DNA from: Paenibacillus endophyticus
GTDB lineage: Bacteria; Bacillota; Bacilli; Paenibacillales; Paenibacillaceae
Reading direction: 5' to 3'
Length of the DNA: 64,000 bases
Assembly: GCF_014192395.1 (NCBI RefSeq)
Contig: NZ_JACHXW010000028.1
Span: forward strand, 1-64,000
A program made the position numbers and the translations under genes. How positions within the stretch are numbered: position 1 is the stretch's first letter; each line of letters opens with the position of its first letter. The notes below the pieces were generated by a model. That model was not told the origin of the DNA. It made no database searches and worked only from the letters and a program-made list of their open reading frames with translations. This document shows, piece after piece, positions 9,385 to 15,778 of the stretch.

Positions 9385-9939
9385 TTAGTTGAACAATTGA
9401 TTAGTAATTTTCCAATTACATAAGGGTTTATCATCCCAAATTTGTACTTCTATATAACGTTCTGGTCCTTTATCACCGTCGAAATTCCACACTTGAGGTA
9501 ACCCAAATTCATTTATTACTTTTCTTATCTCATTCAATGTATAAACCTGTTTACGATATGGCTTTCCATCTTGGTATCTCATAGTAGGAAATAAATCGCC
9601 GTAAGTAAAACTTATGTTGTCCGTTTCAAATTCATAAATTGGAATTTCAAGTTCTTTACCTAATGGATACCAATCTAAAAGCCAAGGACATTTCCCAAGA
9701 GTCATATAATGGGGATGGCTTCGACTGGCTTTACCTCCCTTCGAAACAAATATTTCTCTTGCCTTTAATTCGAGACTGCGACGAATTTGCAGATAATCCA
9801 CAGACCTCTTACTTGCAAATCCCTTTTTATTAAGTCGAATATTACTGAGAACTCGTTCTGCTTCATCAACTTCTAGGTCAGATAAATTAACGAATGGACC
9901 TGTTGATTCATCGTAGTAATGATAAAGTAACTCTCTCAT
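9385..9939 (-). CDS. Uncharacterised conserved-looking protein
   Basis: A 184-residue soluble protein with no signal peptide or membrane segment. I do not recognise a named domain. It is rich in aromatic residues, with a basic helical middle (SLELKAREIFVSKGGKASR) and a C-terminal part with GLPQVWNFDGDKGPERYIEV. The open frame can begin at a GTG (9951), but GGTGGG at about 9949-9954 is a ribosome site overlapping that codon, so ATG at 9942 or better 9939 (MRELLYHYYDES) is the likely start. It is divergent from the eCIS-cargo-like gene, 346 bases away, with a repeat copy between them. Codon use is AT-rich like the cargo-like gene, suggesting a shared accessory origin, but a functional link is only a guess. 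Confidence 0.6.
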   Translation of the reverse strand: MRELLYHYYDESTGPFVNLSDLEVDEAERVLSNIRLNKKGFASKRSVDYLQIRRSLELKAREIFVSKGGKASRSHPHYMTLGKCPWLLDWYPLGKELEIPIYEFETDNISFTYGDLFPTMRYQDGKPYRKQVYTLNEIRKVINEFGLPQVWNFDGDKGPERYIEVQIWDDKPLCNWKITNQLFN

Positions 9940-10001
9940 CATATATCCCACCGATACATAGATTTATTTCTAGATTTAATTATATCTCTCTCGAAAGCTT
10001 T

Positions 10002-10063
10002 ATTAAACTAATCTGCCAGTTAGTTTAATGAAGCACCGTCAGTCAAATACTTTATTTTTTGTA
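10002..10063 (+). repeat. Dispersed ATCTGCC...TTAATGAA repeat, copy B
   Basis: AAACTAATCTGCCAGTTAGT then TTAATGAAGCACCGTCAGTC, followed by ACTTTATTTTTT. It matches copy A (739-795) nearly base for base, with one base missing in the ATCCTGCC core. Confidence 0.7.
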
Positions 10064-10162
10064 GTCTACAACAAGATTTGATTTATTGCGGAAGTGTTAA
10101 GGAAGTATTTTCAATCTTTTATCCAAATTATCAAACTTTGTTTTAAGTCTACACCTACTGTT

Positions 10163-10190
10163 TTGCCCCAGTTCTGTGGCATGGTATTAT
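10163..10190 (+). promoter_or_regulatory. Candidate promoter of the eCIS-cargo-like gene
   Basis: TTGCCC (10,163-10,168), a 16-base spacer and TATTAT (10,185-10,190), with a TG one base before the -10 (extended -10). It lies about 95 bases before the proposed ATT start. This is by eye only. Confidence 0.35.
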
Positions 10191-10285
10191 GCATTTTTTC
10201 TTATTGGCCGATATCAGAGGTAAAGTAAATGGATTTAAAGGCAGCGAGATTCTCATACGAATGATATTTTAAGGGGGTATAAATA

Positions 10286-11239
10286 ATTAAGACCACTCAA
10301 AAACATTCGACGAATAACGTAGATAAAACTAAGGCATCATCTAAAACCATAACTCCTCAGCAGTTACATCCAGTGTTGCAACTGCAACAAATGATTGGAA
10401 ATCGGGCAACCATGAATGTATTGAAGACTAATCAAAAGCCAATACAACGTAATGAATACCCCTCAAACGATGAGTTAGAAAATGAAGGCAACAGGTTGGC
10501 AGGTGATGATAACCGCACACCAGGACTTAATTTATTTAAATCCGATGCTCAGTCGGAACCTGAGAATATGCTTGTTGCAAACTATAACGAAGAAGTTAAT
10601 AAATGGTTTATTGATGGAGATTTGGCGACTGGTTCATTTTTGTTTGTGACGAAGCGAGATAAAAGTGATTTCGGAACTCTTTATCTGGCCACGGATTCGG
10701 AGGTAAAGCCCACACACTATAATGAAAAGCCGATTGGTCACATGGGTCTGGCAAGAAGGGCTGGAGCAGTCGAGGAGGAACATGAAGTTGTTGGGTATGC
10801 AGGTGATATAGTGTTAACGGATGGTTACGTTGCTCGCTGGACTAATGATTCAGGGCACTTTACTCCGCCTGGTTTGAAAGAGGAGGCTATAAAAAAGGAT
10901 AAGACCTATTGGGGATTGCCTTATAAGGCTTTTAAAAATCATACGTTGTTAGGGGACCCACCAGATACTTCTAAAGTAAAGCCATTTGCTGAAATGGTGC
11001 AGAAACGAAATGCAATTAATGAAGTTATAGCAGAGGCAAAGGCAGAAGCTAATAACCAGGAGAAATTTATTGCTGGAAAAGCTGTGAAAAAACTTAAAGG
11101 AGGGCCGTTAATTCCTAATAGCATCACACAGGGTAGTGCAAAGAAGCTTATTGAATTCTTTGTTAAACATAGGGAACTGGCTGATGAGGAATTTGTTGTA
11201 GAAGGTTTAAAAGTGATTATAAACATTGTTCTTGTATAG
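10286..11239 (+). CDS. eCIS-cargo-like protein with N-terminal LQxxxGNRA segment, ATT start
   Basis: A 317-residue soluble protein with no signal peptide. The frame opens after a TAA at 10,280; its first plausible codon is ATT (10,286), eight bases after a perfect AAGGGGG (10,271-10,277). The only early standard start, GTG at 10,373, has no ribosome site and would cut into the motif. Residues about 23-50 read TPQQLHPVLQLQQMIGNRA and continue to a PIQR. Segments of the form LQxxIGNxAVxxxL...PIQR are the hallmark N-terminus of proteins tied to extracellular contractile injection systems, often ahead of DUF4157 or a toxin domain. DUF4157 (HExxH) is absent here. The middle holds AGDIVLTDGYVARWTNDSGHF (with PP after), a GxI...DG...SGHY/F-P pattern seen in many uncharacterised effector-like proteins. 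The C-terminus is Lys/Glu-rich and helical. No eCIS structural genes lie in the window. The cargo role is inferred; the enzymatic activity is unknown. Confidence 0.65.
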   Translation: MKTTQKHSTNNVDKTKASSKTITPQQLHPVLQLQQMIGNRATMNVLKTNQKPIQRNEYPSNDELENEGNRLAGDDNRTPGLNLFKSDAQSEPENMLVANYNEEVNKWFIDGDLATGSFLFVTKRDKSDFGTLYLATDSEVKPTHYNEKPIGHMGLARRAGAVEEEHEVVGYAGDIVLTDGYVARWTNDSGHFTPPGLKEEAIKKDKTYWGLPYKAFKNHTLLGDPPDTSKVKPFAEMVQKRNAINEVIAEAKAEANNQEKFIAGKAVKKLKGGPLIPNSITQGSAKKLIEFFVKHRELADEEFVVEGLKVIINIVLV

Positions 11240-11631
11240 ACCTCTTCTGCAGAAAAGTAAACCAAAATGTGGATTAGCTCCACAAAAAAAACGGGGTACT
11301 TTTTTTGTTCTTTCTTAAACCACATTTGTTCTATTGGCATCATCTTACCATGACGTTATCCTGCCCTTCAGCTTAATGAAAATGGAGCAGCTGCCCGATC
11401 GCAATCTGCTCTATGTGGTATTCAACTAAAGTTCACCGTTAGCATTCCATCAGTTGTCCACTTTGACGGCCCTCGCCCCATTCAATCCGGTTACGATTCA
11501 TCTTCTGGTGAAATCCTGCGAAAAAGCAAGAACTTATTTTCTACTGACACCTGACTAGCGTCAAGAGCTTGTTTGCATGCTTTTCTAATTTTTGAATACA
11601 TTTATGTATTCGATTAACAGGAGGACACGTC
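11240..11631. other. Intergenic region between cargo-like gene and spoVB
   Basis: It contains a short TGTGGA/TCCACA hairpin (about 11,267-11,283), repeat copy C (11,351-11,447) and the GGAGG ribosome site of spoVB (near 11,621). No gene is seen. Confidence 0.5.
11351..11447 (+). repeat. Dispersed ATCCTGCC repeat with TGGAGCAG hairpin, copy C
   Basis: GTTATCCTGCCCTTCAGCTT then AATGAAA, followed by an imperfect hairpin ATGGAGCAG (11,382-11,390) / CTGCTCTAT (11,406-11,414) and a TTCAACTAAAGTTCACCGTT tail. It shares layout with copy D at 13,518-13,680. Confidence 0.75.
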
Positions 11632-13182
11632 ATGTCACAACTCGGGCAATCGTTTATGAGAGGAACTCTGGTTTTGTCTGTTGCTGCTTTCATCAACCGG
11701 ATTCTAGGTTTTATCAGCGGCATGTATATAGCTCGCGTACTAGGCGCAGAGGGAATCGGCATCTTGATGATGGCGCATCCGCTTGTCCCGCTCGTCATTA
11801 CGATTACGGAGCTTGGATTACCAGTGGCAATTTCCAAGTTGGTCGCAGAGGCCCAGGCTCGCGGCGAGCGGATGAAAGTGAGGCGAATTCTGTATGTCTC
11901 GCTCTCTGTCACGGGCGTCTTGAGCGTAGCTCTCACGACCGTATCGTTACTTGGATCAGAGTGGATCGCGTCTATTCTACTAAGTGATCAAAGGGCATAT
12001 TACGCTATGCTAGCGATTACGCCGATCGCACCGATTATAGCTGTCTCCGCCGTATTAAAGGGTTATTTTCGGGGCATGCAGCAGATGAAGACGATTGCTG
12101 CTTCTGATGTGCTGGAGCATACGGTTCAAATCGCTTGTGTGTTAGCATTGGTGCACCTAATGCTGCCTTACGGAATTGCTTATGCAGCTGCTGGTGCTAT
12201 GGCTGCCTCTGTAGTCAGCGAAGCGATAAGCCTTTTATTTCTGATGACAAGCTACAAGCTATATGGTGAAACTAAGGTATCGGGCGAGACTTGGGCGAGC
12301 CATCTGAAACAAGGAAGAAGCACACTCGGCGAGCTGCTGCAAATCGGACTTCCGACGACTGGCCACGGTGTCATTCATTCGTTATACAACGCCTTCCAGC
12401 CGCTTCTTATTACAACCAGCCTGGGCATATACGGCATCGGCACAGCTTTAGCCACGAAGCAATTCGGTCTGCTGGCCGGCTATGTGTTTCCGCTATTGTT
12501 CATGCCAAGCTTTATCACGCAATCCTTATCTACCGCTCTTATTCCTGCGATTGGTGAGGCCGCGGTGAACAAGAATAGTCTTCTCATTCATGAGAGGATG
12601 AATCAGGCTATGTTATTGGGACTTTTGATCGGCGCGCCAGCGACCGTTATCCTGTACGAATGGGCAACTCCACTAACGACACAAGTCTATAATTCGCCTG
12701 AAGCAGGACTACTTCTAAAAATACTGGCGCCTATGTTTTTTCTGCATTATTTCGACGCTCCACTTCATGCGATTCTGCTTGGCCTCGGCCGCGCAAAAGC
12801 TGCATTATGGAATTACGTAACAGCCACTGTATTCAAGGGTGTGTCGGTCTTTGTTTTAGGCAGTCAATTAGGAATCATCGGCGTTGCGTTCGGCATCGGA
12901 ATTGGCATATTGATGCAAACACTGTTGAACTTTTTTTCCATCTCGAGTTCGATCGGGTTTTATGGGAGTATTCGTCCTTATATTAAGGTTGGGATTTGCA
13001 TGATGCTAATGGCTATATGCGGAGACTTGACCTATCACTATCTAGCCAGTCATGGTATGCCGCAGTTATGGAGCGTAATCATTTCAATCATCGGTTCCTT
13101 GTTTCTTTATTTCGCTGCTCTAGTCGTGACCGGTATGTTTAATTGGAAAAGCACGCGTCATAGATTTTCAATTCCATGGTAA
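11632..13182 (+). CDS. spoVB: Stage V sporulation protein B (MATE/Wzx-type flippase)
   Basis: A 516-residue integral membrane protein with about 14 hydrophobic helices. It starts MSQLGQSFMRGTLVLSVAAF and continues with INRILGFISGMYIARVLGAEGIG, the usual N-terminus of the SpoVB/polysaccharide-flippase branch of the MOP superfamily. SpoVB is thought to move lipid-linked peptidoglycan precursors across the forespore membrane for cortex synthesis; paralogues are common in spore formers, so the exact copy is not certain. The ATG at 11,632 follows an AGGAGGACACGTC ribosome site with ideal spacing. It is transcribed alone, flanked on both sides by dispersed repeat copies. Confidence 0.85.
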   Translation: MSQLGQSFMRGTLVLSVAAFINRILGFISGMYIARVLGAEGIGILMMAHPLVPLVITITELGLPVAISKLVAEAQARGERMKVRRILYVSLSVTGVLSVALTTVSLLGSEWIASILLSDQRAYYAMLAITPIAPIIAVSAVLKGYFRGMQQMKTIAASDVLEHTVQIACVLALVHLMLPYGIAYAAAGAMAASVVSEAISLLFLMTSYKLYGETKVSGETWASHLKQGRSTLGELLQIGLPTTGHGVIHSLYNAFQPLLITTSLGIYGIGTALATKQFGLLAGYVFPLLFMPSFITQSLSTALIPAIGEAAVNKNSLLIHERMNQAMLLGLLIGAPATVILYEWATPLTTQVYNSPEAGLLLKILAPMFFLHYFDAPLHAILLGLGRAKAALWNYVTATVFKGVSVFVLGSQLGIIGVAFGIGIGILMQTLLNFFSISSSIGFYGSIRPYIKVGICMMLMAICGDLTYHYLASHGMPQLWSVIISIIGSLFLYFAALVVTGMFNWKSTRHRFSIPW

Positions 13183-13362
13183 AAAAAGATCGATATTAAA
13201 ATGAATCAGTTGTCAGCAGAAAATAAAGGATTATACTGGGTCTCTATATCTCACGCGGATATTCGAGTAGCAATACCATCAGATTCCGTAAAATTAGCTT
13301 TAGACTGCCCTAGAAATTGAAACAGCTACTGCTAGGGACGTGAAACTAAGTCCTTTACAGCC

Positions 13363-13392
13363 GCTGCTTCATTAAACTAAAGTTTCCCGTTT
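13363..13392 (-). repeat. Dispersed repeat, partial copy F (reverse orientation)
   Basis: The plus strand reads GCTTCATTAAACTAAAGTTT then CCCGTTTGC. Its complement, AACTTTAGTTTAATGAAGC, matches the TTAGTTTAATGAAGCA part of copies A and B. It ends where the coding relic at 13,395 begins. Confidence 0.5.
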
Positions 13393-13394
13393 GC

Positions 13395-13530
13395 TTAAAC
13401 ACGATTTGAGTAACCGCCTTTTCGAGGAAGTAATTCTTCAAAGTCACATGCCTCAACTACATTGAAATCTTTTGCCCAAAGGCTTTGAATAAGCAATGAA
13501 ATAGACAGTAAATTGACTGCATTATCCTGC
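13395..13530 (-). pseudogene. Possible C-terminal relic of an unknown gene
   Basis: Minus-strand frame ending in TAA at 13,395-13,397. The readable part ends with WAKDFNVVEACDFEELLPRK followed by GGYSNRV, which looks like ordinary protein sequence. Upstream it merges into repeat copy D, where no start codon or ribosome site is seen. I do not recognise the family. Being caught between two repeat pieces suggests a gene broken by repeat insertion or deletion. Confidence 0.3.
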
Positions 13531-13600
13531 CCGTTCGCGTAATGAAAAAATGGAGCAGTTTGCCGATTGCAACTGCTCCATGGTGCGTTTAACTAACGTT
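13518..13600 (+). repeat. Dispersed ATCCTGCC repeat with perfect TGGAGCAG hairpin, copy D
   Basis: GCATTATCCTGCCCGTTCGC then GTAATGAAAAA, followed by a perfect 11-bp hairpin ATGGAGCAGTT (13,550-13,560) / AACTGCTCCAT (13,571-13,581) with a 10-base loop, then GTTTAACTAACGTTCTCC. The same order of parts is found in copy C. Confidence 0.8.
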
Positions 13601-13649
13601 CTCCGATAACTAAATGGGTGAGGCCGCGGGCCCTCTAGCTCACGAAAAA

Positions 13650-13679
13650 TGGAGCAGTTGCTGAATGCGAACTGCTCCA
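13650..13679 (+). repeat. Second TGGAGCAGTT hairpin beside copy D
   Basis: TGGAGCAGTT, loop GCTGAATGCG (approximate), then AACTGCTCCA. The stem is the same as in copy D and it is preceded by AGCTCACGAAAA in place of AGCTTAATGAAA. It is a diverged neighbouring copy. Confidence 0.75.
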
Positions 13680-13747
13680 CAGATCTAACGTACTCTGTTT
13701 AATTGAGTAATGACTGTCTAATAGGCATCTATATACGTATTAATTAT

Positions 13748-14626
13748 TTATTCATTTTTAGCTTGATCCCAAGCTTTTTTAAAATCGATAATACTCTCAT
13801 ATCTTTGCTCTCGTTCCTTACTAATTGCTCTTAAGGCTACTTCGTAAAGGGATCTATTTGCTTCCCATTTTGAAATAGATAGATCCATCTCACCACCTAG
13901 TAATCCAAATGCGATAGCTCCCATTGTGAAAACATTCGTTTTTGAATCAATAGGAGCTCCTAATGTAAATTCTTCTGGAGATTTGGATCGTCTTGCTCCC
14001 CAAAAATTCTCTCCCATATCATTGACAGATGGAGTTTCTTTGTAAAAATCAATATCGCAGATTTTAGTAATATCCTGAGAAAAATCATACAAAATACTGC
14101 CGTCATAGAAATCGACGGCTACATACCCTTTTGATTCAACATTTCTGTGGAATTCATAAATGGCATCTAATGAATGCAGCCTTTTCTCAACCGATAACTG
14201 TTTGTATTTATAGAACGGTGAATCAGGATGAGTATGTTTAAATGCTTCTCCTACAAATAACCAATGTGAATGCAAGCACTCACCATTAAACCATTCAAAA
14301 ATGGCAGCATACCCGTTTTTGGTTTCAAAATGATCAACAAGCTTTATAAGATGCGGATGTTCTAAGGTTGTGTATAGTGGTATTGCAGTTGATAGTCGTA
14401 AGACTGCATCCCGAGGGTTTCCGGAAAATTCAATTGGTTTACAACCCGCATACTTAACAAATCGCTTTTTGCCATCCTTCTCAATTCCGAAACAAATGTT
14501 TCCAGAATCCTGTTGATCAAACACGCAATAAACTTTGCCCAGCGATTGTAGCCATGTAAAATCGTGTTGCTCTTGAAGTTCAAAAGTAACATTGTCAATC
14601 TTGTACATTACTGGTTGTTGGTTCAT
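13748..14626 (-). CDS. Ser/Thr protein kinase-like protein
   Basis: A 292-residue soluble protein with a compact kinase fold. RFVKYAG puts the ATP-binding Lys at 58. GYVAVDFYDGSILYD (residues 168-181) replaces HRDLKPxN, keeping the catalytic Asp at 172. CDIDFY (190-195) replaces DFG, keeping an Asp. A GARRSKSPEE segment gives the activation-loop end and TNVFTMGAIAFGLLGG the helix F region (DxxSxG-like). There is no membrane segment or sensor domain, so it is a stand-alone kinase of the kind scattered in Firmicutes; the substrate is unknown. The ATG at 14,626 follows GAGGGGAAG. That ribosome site lies inside a hairpin, and a 20-codon micro-ORF sits just upstream, so translation may be controlled. 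Confidence 0.75.
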   Translation of the reverse strand: MNQQPVMYKIDNVTFELQEQHDFTWLQSLGKVYCVFDQQDSGNICFGIEKDGKKRFVKYAGCKPIEFSGNPRDAVLRLSTAIPLYTTLEHPHLIKLVDHFETKNGYAAIFEWFNGECLHSHWLFVGEAFKHTHPDSPFYKYKQLSVEKRLHSLDAIYEFHRNVESKGYVAVDFYDGSILYDFSQDITKICDIDFYKETPSVNDMGENFWGARRSKSPEEFTLGAPIDSKTNVFTMGAIAFGLLGGEMDLSISKWEANRSLYEVALRAISKEREQRYESIIDFKKAWDQAKNE

Positions 14627-14632
14627 TTAGTC

Positions 14633-14652
14633 TTCCCCTCAATCTGGGGAAA
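14633..14652 (-). promoter_or_regulatory. Hairpin covering the kinase ribosome binding site
   Basis: TTCCCC (14,633-14,638) and GGGGAA (14,647-14,652) form a short stem. On the mRNA the 3' arm, GGGGAA, is the Shine-Dalgarno sequence of the kinase gene. It starts 19 bases after the micro-ORF stop, close enough for ribosomes on the micro-ORF to affect it. Confidence 0.45.
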
Positions 14653-14670
14653 TTCACGTAGTTTACAGGG

Positions 14671-14733
14671 CTATTTATACGCTATCCCCTTATTATATTC
14701 ATTTGCCCTATTATCACTAATATGTCTTTTCAT
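14671..14733 (-). CDS. 20-residue micro-ORF upstream of the kinase gene
   Basis: ATG at 14,733 to TAG at 14,671, encoding MKRHISDNRANEYNKGIAYK. It has its own strong ribosome site (GAGAGGAGTG, about eight bases before the ATG). The peptide is basic and hydrophilic, with no similarity that I recognise. The stop lies 45 bases before the kinase start and just ahead of the hairpin covering the kinase ribosome site, a layout like a translational attenuator or coupling leader. Alternatively it is a chance frame that benefits from a ribosome site. Confidence 0.45.
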   Translation of the reverse strand: MKRHISDNRANEYNKGIAYK

Positions 14734-15057
14734 AAGACATCACTCCTCTCATTAACTCAATAAATATACCATAGTTATCAAGCATGGTAATCGATGAAAT
14801 GGTATCGTAACGGGTGAAGTGCTATCACTCCGTAAAATCAAATAGCCACTTGGATATATGGTCATTCAAGATTACAACGACGGCGAGCAATATTTCGTCA
14901 ATTAACGGGGGATCCAGGCATTTGGCGCGTAATTAATGGATCCCACCAATGTGAACCGGAGGTATTCCAAATCCTTCTTGGTCGTTTGGGTTGGTGGCAG
15001 AGTTAAACCCTCATAGGCAAAAAACAGGACATTTTCGGGCTGTTATTTAGACCACCT
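14734..15057. other. Intergenic region upstream of the micro-ORF/kinase unit
   Basis: No gene is seen. It holds an operator-like palindrome (14,767-14,804) near an AT-rich -10-like TATATT on the minus strand (TGGTATATT, an extended -10 form). Confidence 0.45.
14767..14804. promoter_or_regulatory. Operator-like palindrome TACCAT-N11-ATGGTA plus extra half-site
   Basis: TACCAT (14,767-14,772) and ATGGTA (14,784-14,789) form an inverted repeat, and a further ATGGTA lies at 14,799-14,804. The group is 34-70 bases upstream of the micro-ORF start and overlaps its likely promoter. No regulator can be named. Confidence 0.3.
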
Positions 15058-15745
15058 TTAAAGGAACCCTTGCTCCTTAAACTTTTTAATAAACCAGTTC
15101 GTATTAGGATAGCCCACCTGATTGCCAATAGAGTAAATCTTGTTATCTGTTTGCTTTAGCATCTCCGAAGCTTTCTCCATTCTATGATAATAAATGCATT
15201 GGGAGACTGTAAGTCACATTAGTTGTTTGAAGACTTTTGACAAATAATTGGGATGAAGTTAGATCCGGTCGGCAAGCATAGTCAAGGATATATCCTTTTC
15301 GAGATTGGCCTGGATGTACTCCTGCGTTTTCTTCACTATATTCTCATGGCGGTAAATCGGGACATCCACCAAGCCCTGCCTGAACTGCTGAAGAACCTCA
15401 AGAGCCCACTGGTCACGCTGCCTGACATGAAAGAATGTTTTCCCGTACAAATATTGGGCAAGCTCAGGCTTAATCATCTCTAAAAGCGTTTTCCCGTGCT
15501 TATTCATAATGTACAAGAAGGCGTTTGTGAGAAAGAAATACACATCCCTCAGATGTTTTGGAGAGCTTGTGGCATAGAGTCTAGAGAAAATACGCTTTAT
15601 TTCTTTCTCCGCCTCTTCCCATTGCCAGTTTCAAACAAATGAGTTAACAGTCTGTTTCTAATGTTTCATAGATTGTACCGACCGAAACCGTGAACGGGAT
15701 CGAGGCAAAGTTACCCGGCATCAAATAGCCGATACAGAAACCCTT
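15058..15745 (-). pseudogene. Decayed YesN-type AraC response regulator
   Basis: Only the middle and C-terminal parts remain. Near 15,690-15,745 a frame reads GYLMPGNFASIPFTVSVGTI, then stops. A second frame (15,543 down) covers the linker and first AraC helices, and is interrupted by TAA (15,259-15,261) and TGA (15,214-15,216). In the same frame the AraC domain resumes with LHPNYLSKVFKQLM and, after the second stop, MEKASEMLKQTDNKIYSIGN followed by QVGYPNTNWFIKKFKEQGFL to a final TAA at 15,058. At least one frameshift and two nonsense codons make it non-functional. It lies directly beyond the intact response regulator of cluster A, so it is the remains of an older regulator, not a duplicated exon of the live one. 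Confidence 0.85.
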
Positions 15746-15778
15746 TATGTCGTACCATCCTTATAGGAACAAAATCCT

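Larger units (their letters stand above)
9952..10285. other. Intergenic region with repeat copy B and a candidate promoter
   Basis: It contains the dispersed repeat (10,002-10,063), a candidate promoter (10,163-10,190) and the AAGGGGG ribosome site (10,271-10,277) of the cargo-like gene. No other reading frame is convincing. Confidence 0.5.
13183..13747. other. Repeat-rich 565-base region without an intact gene
   Basis: It contains a reverse-oriented repeat piece (13,363-13,392), a minus-strand coding relic (13,395-about 13,530), repeat copy D (13,518-13,600) and a further hairpin (13,650-13,679). A 39-codon plus-strand frame (13,201-13,320) has no ribosome site and is not called. Confidence 0.6.

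Noticed and set aside
9165..9392. 75-codon plus-strand frame
   Set aside because: It reads through a perfect 10-bp hairpin with T-tail near its end and overlaps the 3' end of the minus-strand gene. No recognisable protein features.
10939..11343. 134-codon minus-strand frame opposite the cargo-like gene
   Set aside because: It lies almost wholly antisense to the better supported gene and has no family features.
13201..13320. 39-codon plus-strand frame after spoVB
   Set aside because: It has no ribosome site and begins directly after the spoVB stop; composition is not clearly protein-like.
13518..13680. Possible CRISPR array formed by the repeated hairpins
   Set aside because: Copies are few, unevenly spaced, differ in sequence and have no spacer pattern or cas genes.
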